A stretch of DNA of 64,000 nt from Poa pratensis (lineage: Eukaryota > Streptophyta > Magnoliopsida > Poales > Poaceae): NCBI GenBank assembly GCA_947311845.1, contig CAMZMU010000035.1:1383761-1447760 (forward strand). Reading direction: 5' to 3'. This document shows positions 1 through 11,720 of this stretch, piece after piece. The stretch's first letter is position 1; every line of letters begins with the position of its first letter. The notes beneath the pieces were generated by a model. The model saw only the letters and a program-made list of their open reading frames with translations. It ran no database searches and was not told the DNA's origin. The position numbers were made by a program, and so were the translations under genes.

Positions 1-560
1 CCCTGATGTACGGGAATACTTAGGAGAATGACATCCCATATGAGGATGATCAAGAAGATGATGAAATTGGGCAAGTGAGTGACTTTCAGTTAGGAGTGTG
101 CTGAGGAGATGGGCATGGTGTCATCACGCATCGATTCTATCAATTAACCTTCATTATGTTGAATTGTGAGAAATTATTTATGCATTTTGTGTGTCAGTGT
201 GTATCACGGAATATTCTTAGAGAGCCACACGTCTAAATATGTGCGCCTTATATGTAATATTTCTACTACTTGGCTTGCTGCGTGCTATGTTATATATTGT
301 GTGCCTAATGGGCTACTTTGTGCTGCTTTGTAGGTGCAATGCAGTGCTCAAATGCAGCAGGATTGCTGAATGCGTGAATTTAGTAAAGTTCCTAACTTCA
401 GTTTCTGTAACTATTGTTGTGTGGTGCGCAAATGAATGCAAGTATACAAAGTTAGGTCCTTAACTAACCACAGATGTGTGGATATGGCGCAAGAAACAAG
501 AAGCAATGTAAGCGCCTTTATTCCACTTCTTCTTGGTGCACCCCTACTTATTTTGGCCTA
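1..560 (+). pseudogene. 3' end of an unidentified gene, copy 1
   Basis: This stretch is a diverged direct repeat of 63106-63649. It reads as an acidic exon containing the residues IPYEDD, then a strong donor (GTGAGT near 77), an intron of about 255 bases, and an acceptor (TTTGTAG near 332) before a short last exon starting GTGCAATGCAG. In one frame the last exon reads AMQCSNAAGLLNA and stops exactly where copy 2 also stops, which argues for coding there. The acidic exon has an extra repeat of QEDD and one extra base before the donor compared with copy 2, so the two copies cannot both join in the same phase. I do not recognise the gene. It begins before the window, so only its tail is visible. 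Confidence 0.4.
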
Positions 561-1234
561 AAACTCCCAATTTTCAAAAAAGGCAAACCTTTAGCATTGT
601 TTCAAAAAAAATCCGAGGGGGGGGGGGGGGCATAAACTTGTAGCAAATATCTAGAAAACCTTGCGACATCTCGCTTGTGCTTCCGCAACTAAAGGCATAC
701 GCGTTTGTTACAATTTGGAAATGCATATGCAACATCAAAAAATCAAGGGAACAAAAACTTGAACCAAATGCCCATAAAATCTTGTAACATATCACACTTG
801 ATTTTACGACATTTGGCATGTTCGTACCGAACATATCGTTTGGAAATATGCAACATTATAGATCACTAACCTCTAAACCGTCATCCATGTCGGCCGGAAC
901 TCGCCAATTCAACACTAAATACAGCTGGCCGGAGGCCCTTGGGTGCTAGATCCGGCGACCCTGGGGCCTCTTCCCACTCCATCTTCTCCCTTAAGATCAT
1001 GATAGTCACAGCCGCCGGGACAGATCGGATGATGTCACGGGTGTAGGCTCGGAAGGCTTTAGCACTACACAATTAAGCCATGCGCACATGCTGGCAAAGC
1101 AACATCAGCACACTGGTTTGCATGCATGGTGGCCTAACCACTAACTAGAGCATTTTTTTTTTTGGGGAAACGTAGTGGATGGTTTAAACTCCCGCACCTC
1201 TAACTAGGGCGCTTTTGGGAAACGTAGTGGATGG
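561..1234. other. No gene seen; short local repeats
   Basis: No convincing coding sequence. There is a run of 14 G at 617-630. Just before the next element a short sequence ending GGAAACGTAGTGGATGG occurs twice (about 1145-1182 and 1198-1234), a local tandem duplication with a poly-T tract in the first copy. Confidence 0.5.
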
Positions 1235-1500
1235 TGTTAGGAATAGATATAACTGTCTTAAACGGTTGTAGATATGCCCAAACCGACATGCCTCCTAGAG
1301 GCGTCTTTTCGTGTTACCGACATCCCGGTAGTCGGTTGTCCCTGTATAAATACTCCATGTAATCGATCAATGAATCAATCTATCGAATCATTTGTTGTCT
1401 CTCTCGTTCGCTCTCGATAGACTTCCAACACGTTATCAGCCACGTTGCTATACACCTGAGCGATTTCGAGATCGAAAAGAACAAGAACAGAAGAAGAGGA
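1235..1500 (+). mobile_element. 5' LTR and leader of a short LTR retroelement, truncated
   Basis: A 196-base LTR-like segment (1235-1430) begins TGTTAGGAATA and ends CCAACA, with a TATA-like box (GTATAAATAC near 1349). It is followed directly by CGTTATCAGC, a primer-binding-site form known from some plant Copia and TRIM elements. About 70 bases of leader follow before the 3' LTR of the next element begins at 1501. No coding region remains, so this is either a TRIM cut by the insertion or the 5' end of a lost Copia element. Confidence 0.55.
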
Positions 1501-1899
1501 TGTTAGATCCTATGATTGCTTGCATCGGTAGATCAATGTGTACAGCGTGTGTGTGTATGTTGAACAGAGAGAGAGAGGGAGATTTGGGCGTACCTTCTCC
1601 ATGGGTCGACGTGCTCGAGGCCGAGGCCATGGTGGCCGAGGCAGTGGTGGCGTGGCGGTGCTGTGGCGGCGGTGATGCTTCCCGTTGGCACAGCGCTAAC
1701 CCTAGATCGGATTGGGGATGTTGGTGGGGTGTGGCGGCGCACAGTGAACCTCGTACTATGTGCCCGCCGGCCCCCACCTCTTTATATAGCGCTGGCGACA
1801 GGGGCCCAACAACCATTAGGGTTGGGCGCCCCCGATCAGGGCGCAGTCAAAGGGCCCGGTGGGCCGTTGGGCCCACACGGGGTGGAGATCAATCTAACA
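1501..1899 (-). repeat. 3' LTR of the Copia element
   Basis: The 399-base LTR starts (minus strand) TGTTAGATTGATCTCC and ends with GATCTAACA at 1501, giving the inverted ends TGTTAGAT/ATCTAACA. A TATA box (CTATATAAAGAG, near 1785) lies in the expected U3/R position. The polypurine tract adjoins it at 1900-1915. The flanking five bases on the left are GAGGA; the matching duplicate cannot be checked because the other LTR is gone. Confidence 0.8.
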
Positions 1900-2086
1900 T
1901 TCTCCCCCTTGATCTCAACTTTTACTTTTAACCTTTTACCTTTTACTTTACTCGTCTCATCACCGATTAGTACATAGAGCATGTTTCATCGTCACAGCTC
2001 AATTGCCGATAGAATCAGACAGGCACCATATACTTTTCAGTTTTGAAACAATAAACTATTACTTTTGGGCCTCTATGATCCAGGAA

Positions 2087-3699
2087 TCATAGGCTTTCCA
2101 TTAATCTCATGCCGGCTATGTGTTTCTGGAACACATCGGGTGGTAAGCCTTTCGTTAGAGGATCCGCAAGCATTTCCTTTGTCCTTATATGCTCGAGACT
2201 TATAGTTTGATTCTGGATCTTATCTTTCACAACATAATACTTTATATCTATTAGCTTTGTTGCATTACTCGACTTGTTGTTGTGAGCATAGAATACTGCG
2301 GGCTGGTTGTCACAGTACATCTAAGGATGGCAATGGGGCGGGTTCGGGCGGATATACCAAAACTAGATCCAAATCCAAATCCATCAACATCACTATAGCC
2401 TGCCCACGAAAGTATACATGGACATGGATGTCGCCCCATATCCAAACCCGCCGGATATCTGGATATCCATGGATATCCACGAGTAATACGTCGGAGTATT
2501 AAATCAACAATATTTTAACCACAAAGTACTTAAAATATGTAGAACCTCAAACTATCACACCACAAAAAGTATAATCTTATATCAATCTCACGAAACATCA
2601 AAGAGATGAGCAAATGAGGAGTTGAGGCGGCTGCGTGTGTGCGTGGATGCGTTAATTACGCGCGAGAGTATTTTAGGGTTAGCAATAACTAGTAATTACG
2701 TCAGCTGGGCCTCGATAATATTAAGACATGGGCTTAGGAAAAACTACATGTCTCACTGACATGTGGGTCCCACATGTCAGTCGGGTATCCATTGGATATC
2801 CGTGGAGTAAAATCTCTGTCGTGCCCACCCCATGAGTTAGCGGATATCCGCACCATGAAATCCATGGGCAAAAACTTCTCTCCAAACCCTCATCGATCGG
2901 GTCGGATATCCATGGATACCCGGCTCCATGGATAAAATTGCCACACTTAAGTACATCTTTAGTTGTTTGTCAATGCAATCTACCACTTTCAAGTCGGGTA
3001 TAAATTTCTTTAACCATATCGCCTGTCCCGTGGCCTCATAACATGCTATAAACTCTGCATACATCGTGGATGCAGCAACTAATGACTGTTTGGAGCTTTT
3101 CCACGAAATAGCCCCTCCTGCGAGAGTGAACACGTACCCTGACGTGGACTTCCTATCATCTTTGTCTCCCGCAAAATCTGCGTCTGAATACCCTCTTATC
3201 TCTAGGAATCAGATCTTCTATATGTTAGCATGAGGTCTTTTGCGCCTTGTACATAACGCAATGCTTTCTTTACCATGTTCCAGTGTTCATGGCCTGGATT
3301 TTCTTGATATCTACCGAGTACCCCGGTGATAAAAGCTAAGTCAGGGCGAGTGCACACTTGTGCATACTGTAAGCTTCCAACAGCCGAAGCATATGGTACT
3401 GCTTTCATTCGATCGATCTCATATTGACTTTTGGGACATTGAAATTTCCCAAAACTATCGCCCTTGACTATCGGAGCAGGTGATGCGCTACTTTTATGCA
3501 TATTATATTTCTTTAGAACCTTTTCTAAATATGCCTTTTGTGATAGTCCTAGCACTCCATTCTTTCTATCCCGGTGAATTTCTATGCCCAAAACATATGA
3601 AGCTTCACCAAGATCTTTCATATCAAAATTTGAGGACAAGTATTTCTTTGTTTCTAGCAGTAGACTGACATCATTGCTTGCAAGCAAGATATCATCCAC
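2087..3699 (-). pseudogene. Copia reverse transcriptase (C-terminal part) and RNase H, interrupted
   Basis: The segment 3699-3202 carries the RT active-site region (a DDILL motif, the second half of the usual YVDD box) and the downstream Copia motif GSLQYAQVCTRPDLAF. The RNase H part follows at 3133-2950 and resumes at 2321-2087, where CDNQPAVFYA and the conserved tail ADPLTKGLPP are seen. The two RNase H halves are separated exactly by the MITE at 2322-2949; removing it and one target copy brings them back in frame. The RT N-terminal part between 3700 and 4103 is present but in other frames. Non-functional. Confidence 0.85.
2322..2949. mobile_element. hAT-type MITE inserted in Copia RNase H
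   Basis: A 628-base element flanked by a perfect 8-base target duplication AGTACATC (2314-2321 and 2950-2957). Its terminal inverted repeats are TAAGGATGGCAAT and, on the other strand, TAAGTGTGGCAAT (13 bases, 2 mismatches). Eight-base duplications and TIRs starting YA(A/G)NG are characteristic of the hAT superfamily. It has no transposase. Inside are many copies of the palindromic motif GGATATCC, often joined as GGATATCCATGGATATCC, mostly near the two ends. Confidence 0.85.
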
Positions 3700-4103
3700 G
3701 TACAGAATTAGGAAAATATATTTCCACTTTTAAACTTTGCATAAATGCAGTTGTCCTCAACATTCTCTTTAAATCCAAAACTTTTAATTGTATTATTGAA
3801 CTTTAAATACCACTGTCTAGAGGCTTGCTTTAACCCATAAATGGATTTCTTTAGGCGGCATCCCATATGTTCCTTCCCCTCCATGAAAAAACCGTGGGTT
3901 GTTTCATGTAAACATTTTCTTCTAAATCTCCATTTAGAAATGCCGTCTTTACATCCATTTGATGCAACTCTAAATCAAAATGCGCAACTAGTGCCATGAT
4001 GATTCTGAAGAATCCTTACATGAGACCGGAGAAAATGTCTCATTGTAATCTACCCCTTCTCTTTGCGTAAAGCCTTTTGCCACAAGTCGCGCTTTATACT
4101 TTT

Positions 4104-5603
4104 CTACGTTCCCATTGGAGTCATACTTGTTTTGTAGACCCATTTGCAGCCTACTGTTTTGGCTCCTTTAGGAATTTCCTCTAAGTCCCAAACATTGTTA
4201 GAACTCATCGATTTCATCTCGTCTTCCATGGCTTCCAGCCACTTCGAAGAGTGAACGCTTCTCATGGCTTCTTCATATGAAGTGGGATCTTCTTCCATAT
4301 GAACTGTTTCTGTATTATAAACTCTATAATCACTAGAAATAGCTGATTTCCTAGCTCTTTTAGACCTTCTAAGAGTCTCATTCTCTGGCACATCATGTGT
4401 CTCAACGTGCGACTCTTCTTCTAAATGTGGCTGTCGTCGCTCCCTTTCATGCTCAACAACGGGTTGAGTCGGTTCCTGACGGACAGGTTCCGAATCTTGC
4501 CTCGTTGTGGTCACGGGTGGAGTTACAACAGGTGCTTGCACCACAACCTCTGGGATTATCGGTGCAGGTACAACAGGTAGGGCGAAAAATGGCTCATGGA
4601 TCATCGGAAAAGGTGCACACACCCTCTTCTCCTCAAGATCAATTTTCCGGCCTACCATGCTCCCCCTCATCATTTCGTCCTCTAAGAAGACCGCGTGTCT
4701 CGTTTCTACAAACTTTGTGTATCTGTCTGCACAGTAGAAACGATAACCTTTTGATCTATCAGGATAGCCAATGAAATGGCAAGTTACTGTTTTGGGGTCT
4801 AACTTTGCAATGTGTGGATTAAAAACTTTTGCCTCAGCTGGGCTCCCCCAGACTTTCAAGTGGCGTAGAGAAGGAACTTTCCCTGTCCACAACTCGTACG
4901 GTGTTTTGGGCACCGACTTACTTGGTACTCTGTTGAGAATGTGAATGGCGGTTTTTAACGCCTCCATCCATAATCCCAATGGCAGTGTGGAATAACTCAT
5001 CATACTGCGCACCATATCCATAAGAGTACGGTTACGCCTTTCAGCTACTCCATTTTGCTGTGGTTCGCCCGGCATAGAATACTGGGCGACTATTCCATTT
5101 TCCTGTAAAAACCTTGCAAAAGGTCCAGGTACTTGACCATATGGAGTGTGCCGACCATAGTACTCCCCCCCACGGTCGGACCTGACTATTTTAATTCTTT
5201 TATCATGTTGATTTTCAACTTCAGCTTTGAATATTTTAAATTTATCCAATGCTTCAGATCTTTCTTTAATTGGATAAATATAACCATATCGGGAGTAATC
5301 ATCTGTGAACGTTATGAACGAGTCATAACCATCCACACTTTTCACCGGAAATGGTCCACATATATCAGTGTGAATAATTTCTAGTGTCGCGGTGCTTCGG
5401 TTTGCACCCTTTTTAATTTGTTTTACGTATTTTCCTTTTATGCAATCTATGCATTGTTCAATATCTGAGAACTCTAACGGAGGAAGAATATCATTTTTAA
5501 CGAGGTTTTCTATTCTTCCCCTCGAAATATGGCCTAATCGACAGTGCCATAACTTCGACGAGTCATGAGTTCGCTTTCTTTTCTTTTGTTCTTTGTTCGA
5601 CAA
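4104..5603 (-). pseudogene. Copia integrase and start of reverse transcriptase
   Basis: A 499-codon open segment. Near its N-terminus is the GAG-pre-integrase zinc-binding region ([10 protein letters not shown], then CIDC). The integrase core follows: IHTDICGPF, then [10 protein letters not shown], then [11 protein letters not shown] around residues 185-200, which supply the D,D,E catalytic set typical of Copia. A proline/glutamate-rich linker follows and then the start of RT ([19 protein letters not shown]). It overlaps the gag-protease segment by about 70 bases in another frame, where one continuous polyprotein would be expected, so at least one frameshift has occurred. It is the best preserved part of the element. 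Confidence 0.85.
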
Positions 5604-6929
5604 GGAATTTGTTCATTCACATTACTCACAGAATGCACTTTTTCACGCAAGGATAACAAATAAAGCTTATCATGAAGTAAAGCAATACCCACACAAGCAT
5701 CTTTAAACCATATGGCACACTTGCCATGACCGAAATAACATTCATAACTGTCTTTATCCAAACACGATACACTTATTAAGTTTCTGTGAATCGAAGGAAC
5801 AAATAAAACATCTCTAAGCATAATATTGAAACCATCAGCTAGCTCCAAGGAGATGTCGCCAACAGCTTCAACTTCTGCTTGAACTCCATTTGCGACTTCA
5901 ATGTGTCTTTCGCTTCTTTGCAAAGTCCTTGTCGAATGGAATCCCTGTAAAGAATTTGCAACATGAACAGTTGCACCTGAGTCAATCCACCAAGTAGATT
6001 TTGAAAACTGTGTATACAGGGATTCATTTACAAAAGAAACTGTGTCTTTACCTCTCTTTTCCATTATCATCTTGAGCCAATCTGGGCAATCTTGCTTGAA
6101 ATGCCCTTTCTTCTTGCAGTGGTGGCAGGTGTCTTTGTCCACTTGCTGATACTGCTGGGGACCTTTGCCATGTGGCTTATACTGGCGAGGACCTTTGCCA
6201 TATGGCTTAGAAGGGGAACCGTTGTAGTTCCTGTTCTTGTTGTCCTTCACAAAGTTCAAGGAGCCCCCATTCTGGGACTTCAGCCTTTCCTCTTCTTGCG
6301 ACAACATGGCAATGGTCTTTTCAATGTCCCATTTTTCAGGCGACACATTGTAGTTGATGATGAAATTTTCAAACTGTGGTGGCAGTGAAGCCATCACCAA
6401 GTGAACTATCAGTGCAGGCTTGAGCTCCAGATCAGCCTCCATGGACTTAAGCTTAGCAGCCATGTTGCTCATCTGAGATGTGCTCCCTTATGCCATGTGA
6501 ACCTCCATGATACTTTTCTGTCACCAGCTGTCTGAGCAGCTGGGTAGCATATGTCTTTGAAGAACCAGTAAACTGGCTCTTTATCTTTTGGAGATACTCT
6601 CCCACAGAGTACACTCTTCAATTGAGCCCACAATAGCGTTCTCAACTGTGTTCTTTATGAATGCCATGCACTTTTTGTTGGCGTTCACCCACTTTTGGTT
6701 CTCTAGGGTGTAACCCATCTCTACTGGACCATAGTCCAGCTGCTTTTTCTGCCAAGCAGAATCATCATCATCAGATGCTCTCACTGGCTCTGCTGGCTTG
6801 ACTGGCTGTGGAGTACTCACAACCCAGTCGACCTCAGCGCAGACAAAAGCCAGCTCGACTTTCTTCCACCACTCAGCGTAGTTGTCACCCCTGAGCGTCG
6901 GAACGTCCTTGAGGCAACTCATCAGGTGA
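5534..6929 (-). pseudogene. Copia gag and protease
   Basis: The likely start is the ATG at about 6929 (MSCLKDVPTLRGDNY), the usual LxGxNY-type start of Copia gag; a longer frame starts at 6988 inside the leader. The frame breaks between 6581 and 6472. The second part has the zinc knuckle CHHCKKKGHFKQDC (CX2CX4HX4C) and the protease active site WWIDSGATVHVA. The segment ends in another frame relative to integrase. Expected product: capsid/nucleocapsid and aspartic protease of a virus-like particle. Confidence 0.8.
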
Positions 6930-7092
6930 AAACTTCCTGAAACCACAAGGATATAAGATAACAAAAACAATTGCATGTAATAATCCAACGTTGGTATAAA
7001 TTAAAACATACAACCGTTTGTGCAATTAAAACTATATTACCGTTGGGCAATAAAAGAAATAAATGCACCTTTAAGACAGATCATAATCATGT

Positions 7093-9674
7093 TATTAACA
7101 ACGTTGGTCATTTCCAAAATGTTAGCTGCCATATTGAAGACTATCTTACCTGAGGTTATCTCCCCAACTCAAAGCGCCTTCGTTCCAGGCAGATTGATAA
7201 CTGATAATATTCTTATTGCTTATGAGTGTGTCCACAAGATTAAAAAAAAGGAGCTGGTCAGTATGGCCTTTGTGCGGTTAAACTTGATATGCACAAGGCG
7301 TATGACAGGGTTGAATGGTTTTTTTTTGAGAAATATGATGGAGAAACTAGGGTTTCATGCCGAGTGGATTGAGATGATGATGTCCTGTGTAAGTTCAGTA
7401 AAGTACACGGTCAGATTTAATTCGCAGGAAACAGAAGAATTCATCCCCACGAGAGGTATTAGACAGGGGGACCCCCTGTCTCCCTATCTCTTTTTGATTT
7501 GTGCAGAAGGTTTATCCAGTTTATTGCAGTATGAAGAAGAAATTGGTGGCATTGAGGGAATAAGAGTGTGCAGAAATGCACCATCAGTATCACACCTTTT
7601 ATTCGCCGATGATTCTTTAATTCTCATGAGAGCTGATGTCCTAAATGCAACTTCCTTACAGCAAACACTGGATTCTTATTGTGCAAACTCGGGGCAGCTG
7701 GTTAGCTTAGCTAAGTCTAGCATTTTCTTCAGTCTAAACACAAATGTTGATACTAGAGCTGATATTTGCCAACAACTACATATTGATACGGAGGCCTTGT
7801 CTGATAAATACCTCGGTCTGCCTGCGATGGTGGGGGCCGATAGGAGTGATTGCTTCAAGCATTTTAGTGAGAGAATTAAAGAGAGACTCAAAGGCTGGTT
7901 GGAAAAGATACTCTCACTAGGTGGTACGGAGATTCTTCTTAAAGCGGTGGCTCAATCTATTCCTGTTTTTGCTATGTCTGTGTTCAAACTGCCTAAAGGA
8001 GTTTGTAAGGAAATTACAGATTTAATAGCACAATTCTGGTGGGGAGATGATGAAGATGACAAGAAAGTGCATTGGTATTCCTGGTGGAAAATGTGTTACC
8101 CTAAAAATGAAGGGGGGATGGGTTTTCGTGACCTCCACTCCTTCAACTTGGCGATGTTTGCAAAGCAAATTTGGAGACTTGATATAAACCCAGAATCTCT
8201 CTGTGCAAGAATTCTGAAAGCTAAATATTTTCCGAATGGAACCATTCTTCAGGCGGGTCCTAAAATTGGCTCCTCTTTCACCTGGCAAAGTATTGTTGCT
8301 GCTATTCCAACCTTCAAAAGGGGGTACATTTGGTGAATTGGTAGTGGAGAATCAATCAACATCTGGAATGATCCGTGGATTCCATCCAGCCCGGACAAGA
8401 AAGTGGTCTCCCCTCGAGGTCAATCCATCTTAACCAGGGTTTGTGAGCTGTTTGACCCTATCACTGGATCATGGGATATCCAGACCTTGAATGAAAACTT
8501 CTTTGATGTGGATGTGGAACGAATTCTGAGAATCCCTATAAGTTATCATGCTTTTGACGATTTTATTGCCTGGCATTTAAATAGCAACAGTATTTTTTCT
8601 GTCCGATCTGCATATCATGCTCAGTGGGATCATTCTTTCAGAGGCAATGTAAATTCGTTCCCGACCCCAGGTATATCTACTTCCCCCGCATTTTGGAGTA
8701 ATCTATGGAAGCTTGATGTTCCACGAAAAGTACAGATTTTTGGGTGGAGAGCATTGCATGGGATCATACCTCTAAAATGTATCCTTGCTAATAGACACAT
8801 TGGCACCTCAGGTGAGTGCCCCATTTGCCATAATGCTGCAGAGGATATTAGACATCTACTGTTTCAATGCCAACCTGCTTGTGAACCGTGGAGAAGACTA
8901 GGTATGTTTAATAGAATGTCTAATGTAGCTCAGATTGATCGTTCTGGCTCGGTCATTCTGGAGGATCTTCTCAATCAGCAAGATAACTCAATTTTGATCA
9001 TGGATGATGTTGGATTTAAAGAGGTGCTCTTGGTTGGGTGTTGGTACTTGTGGTGGATCCGTCGTCAGGTAACCCGTAATGAGACAATCCCACCGGTTTG
9101 GAAATGATCCTTGTCTATTCTATCCATTGTTTGCAACTACAAAAAATCTATCTCACGGGGAACTAGTGTGACTGAACGATGGCTGAAGCCCAATCCAAAA
9201 TTTGTTAAGTTGAATGTTGATGCTGCTTTTCATGCTGATGTTGGTGCTGGAGCTACGGGAGCTGTTTTGAGAGATGAGAAGGGCATGTTCTTGGCAGCCC
9301 AATGTGTTTATGCGGACCGTGGACTAAATTCTGTAACCATGGAAGCAACTGCGATGAGAGATGGATTATTGCTTGCCAATTCTTTCGGTTTCAATAATAT
9401 TGAGGCGGAATCTGATTCCCTGGAGGTTATCAACTTCTGCACAGGGCAAAACCAATGGTGGGACGCAGCTGCAGCTATTTTTTCGGAGTGTGTGGATCTA
9501 GCTACATCGATTGGGAAGGTCAATTATAAGCATTGTAATCGTAGTGCAAATGTCGTCGCTCATGAACTAGCTAGCTTTAGTTTTTGTAATAGAACTTCTG
9601 TTAGCTGGGTTGACGAGCCTCCGGGCTGGTTAACTAGTAGTTTTGTGAACGATGTAACTGTTACCGATGCTTAA
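7093..9674 (+). pseudogene. LINE ORF2: reverse transcriptase, zinc-binding region and RNase H
   Basis: Three consecutive open segments (to 8336, 8403-9107, 9111-9674). The first begins with SPTQSAFVPGRLITDN, the entry to the RT palm of plant LINEs, and contains GIRQGDPLSPYLF and the catalytic box FADDS near 7605. The first catalytic aspartate box (LDMHKAYDR) is at about 7285-7312 but out of frame with its surroundings, so indels flank it. The second segment has the zf-RVT region (CPICHNAAEDIRHLLFQC). The third is a plant RVT_3 RNase H domain (KLNVDAAF near its start). Several stops and frameshifts make it inactive. Confidence 0.85.
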
Positions 9675-9793
9675 GGCAGCAGGTTGGTGACACACTCTTT
9701 CCCTAACCACGGTACCGAAAGGGACTGGCAGAGTTTTAATTAGGCGGCCTGCTGACCTAATATATGCGGGGTAAAATTTCAAAAAAAAAAAAA
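7093..9793 (+). mobile_element. 5'-truncated LINE (L1-like, grass type)
   Basis: The copy begins inside the reverse transcriptase, around 7093, joined to Copia leader sequence, and runs to a poly(A) tract at about 9781-9793. 5' truncation with a 3' poly(A) tail is the normal result of target-primed reverse transcription. A target duplication is not evident: the sequence after the tail (GGAGTCGCC) is not found at the 5' junction. It lies opposite in direction to the Copia it interrupts. The 5' boundary is uncertain by some tens of bases. Confidence 0.8.
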
Positions 9794-10084
9794 GGAGTCG
9801 CCAAACACAAAAAGAAAACTCTGTCTTACTCTGTTTTGTTTGCTCTGCTTTTGCACTACTGTTATGAATGTGGGGCTGCGCGCTGTGCTGTATTTTCAGC
9901 ACACTGTGTCTGTATGAGACTGTGAGTATTTCCTCAATCAGGGTGGAAAATAGTCAGAGATTGCTTCTGTTTCAATCTGTGTAATCGAACACCAACGTCC
10001 CCCAAATGTTAATCATTTCGCATTTCATATCCAAGACAGCAGCCGAACAAATATTTATCACAACAAATATTTTATTGCTTAGCC
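9794..10084. other. No feature seen between two LINE-derived segments
   Basis: Low-complexity AT-rich sequence without coding potential that I can support. It does not match the Copia leader or LTR, so the Copia 5' end is not resumed here. Confidence 0.5.
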
Positions 10085-10440
10085 ATTTACCGGCTAGCTA
10101 TTCAATGTTAACTCCCACGTCACACTTACAGAAACCAGATAGTTCATTCCACCAGTGTCTGGGAATAGCACATTCAAAAATCATGTGGAAAATGTTTGCT
10201 TTTTCAGGATAGAACAAGCACTCCAGATTAGTTAAAGACTGTCTCTTGTTTAAATTCTCTCTAGTAATAAGCTTATTATGACTTGACAACCACAGTAAGA
10301 CATGAATTCTGGGAGGTATATATAACTTCCACAGAGCCGGGATAGCACCTGTTGAATACCCCTGAAATTCACAACATCATATGAAGATTGCACATCATAT
10401 AAACTAGAAGAATTACATAGTTCCAATCGTAACATTTATA
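10085..10440 (-). pseudogene. LINE fragment, zf-RVT region
   Basis: On the minus strand, from about 10335 down to 10098, the frame reads ALWKLYIPPRIHVLLWL, then LITRENLNKR and a C-x2-(8)-HMIFEC pattern: the zf-RVT linker region that follows RT in plant LINEs. About 100 bases upstream (INFRG-like residues) belong to the same domain in another frame. No poly(A) tail, RT or RNase H accompanies it, so it is a small relic of a different LINE from the one at 7.1-9.8 kb. Confidence 0.65.
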
Positions 10441-10502
10441 CATTCTCAGTCTATATATTTGATTATATCTTGGTGGTCTAATATTTTGGGACAGAGGGAG
10501 TA
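10441..10502. mobile_element. One end of a Stowaway MITE
   Basis: The sequence ATATTTTGGGACAGAGGGAG followed by TA is the right end of a Stowaway (Tc1/mariner) MITE. The matching left end is not present; the element runs straight into the LINE fragment, so it is a half copy. Confidence 0.5.
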
Positions 10503-11463
10503 GTTTGTATTCCAGCCTACATAAAATGACAAATCCTGATAAATCTGATTTTTTTTTCGAATTTTGCACTGTTTGGATCTCAGATTCAGAAATTTATTAT
10601 TTTTACATAGACCAAAATACAGAGTATTTCGCATTGATTTTTTGCACAATGGTGGAAATAGGCCTGTTCTACTTTTAATATTTTTTTCACATATTTCGAA
10701 ACTTAAAAATGTCGTATTTTATTTTTCAAATAAAGCTTCGTGGAGCTCGTCCTTCAAATCACGCAGTGGTGCCTTGCCATAAAAATAAAAGTCAGGACAA
10801 CTCTAACGTCTCCCACCAGTTGATATGTATGCGACATCGCGAACGGAAAACCGGTTTGTGGACTGGCTATTCCGGTTCATTTTCAGATCATAGTGGGAAT
10901 ATAAATACAGTGGAACAAACCGTCCTGCCCCGCAAGTCGGTAACACTGGTCACTTCACTCTCTTCTCATCTCGATTCCCACCTCTCTATACTATCCTCCG
11001 CGTTGGTGCCTGCATTCATCGTTGCTCGCAAACCCCGTCATCTCGTCGCCGCAAGCTGGAGGAGTTTGGGTTTGTAGCCGACGTCGTTTTCACCTCTTGC
11101 CGGCACCTAAGAAGCTCGGTCCTGCAGCCAATGCACATACCTTGTCTTCTTTATCGCCATTGCCACCTACTTCCACGCCGCGGGAGGAGGAGCTTGGGCT
11201 GGACAGCTGTGCTCCCGGATTTGTAGGCTCGGCGGAGGAAAGCTTTTGTTTGCGAGTGTAGGCTTCTCCACGCCAGCAAACTGTGCCGCCCACAACTTGT
11301 TCGGCCGATTGCCCGAGATACTTCAAAACCCTAAAAAACCATACTCGCGCTCCATTCACGCGAATGTGAGCTTTGACCTTGATGATAACATAAAGCTCCC
11401 TCTCGATTTGTTGGGGCTCGCCGGTGGATCCCTCGGGGCCCTACATATCCGCACCCAACAAAT
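10503..11463. other. No clear gene; GC-rich leader-like patch
   Basis: Between 10900 and 11440 the sequence turns GC-rich with pyrimidine tracts (CTCTCTTCTCATCTCG) and several short overlapping open frames, resembling the 5' untranslated region and first exon of a grass gene on the plus strand. No frame is long or recognisable and no downstream exons can be followed, so I make no gene call. Confidence 0.35.
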
Positions 11464-11720
11464 AGTACCCCTCTTTTTCTATTTTTACTTTTTTTTTTGT
11501 GTGTGTGATTTCAAATTTACAAACATATAAAGGTGCAGAAGATCCCTCTAGTACCCCTCTTTTGCTATTTTTACTTTTTTTTATTGTGTGTGATTTCAAA
11601 TTTACAAACATATAAAGGTGCAGAAGATCCCTCTAGTACCCCTCTTTTGCTATTTTTACTTTTTTTTTATTGTGTGTGATTTCAAATTTACAAACATATA
11701 AAGGTGCAGAAGATCCCTCT
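11464..11720 (+). repeat. Three tandem copies of an 86-bp unit
   Basis: Units start at 11464, 11550 and 11635 with AGTACCCCTCTTT and end with GCAGAAGATCCCTCT; a fourth begins and stops after six bases at 11721. The units differ mainly in the length of a poly-T run, so the duplication is fairly recent. No coding. Confidence 0.9.

Larger units (their letters stand above)
1501..7092 (-). mobile_element. Decayed Copia LTR retrotransposon, 5' LTR missing
   Basis: Read on the minus strand: 5' leader (about 7092-6930), gag with a zinc knuckle, protease, integrase, reverse transcriptase, RNase H, polypurine tract (CAAGGGGGAGA just right of 1899) and 3' LTR. The order protease-integrase-RT is that of Copia (Pseudoviridae-type) elements. 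The frame is broken several times and a MITE interrupts RNase H. The leader stops near 7092 where a plus-strand LINE begins, and no matching 5' LTR is found beyond the LINE. It cannot be autonomous. The right boundary is approximate. Confidence 0.85.

Noticed and set aside
617..630. Run of 14 G
   Set aside because: A simple homopolymer next to poly-A; no evidence of a functional quadruplex or of a gene.
1392..1931. 179-codon plus-strand frame and overlapping minus frames
   Set aside because: Falls inside LTR sequence of two retroelements, so it is an incidental frame.
9794..10084. Search for the missing Copia 5' LTR beyond the LINE
   Set aside because: No match to the 1501-1899 LTR was found here.
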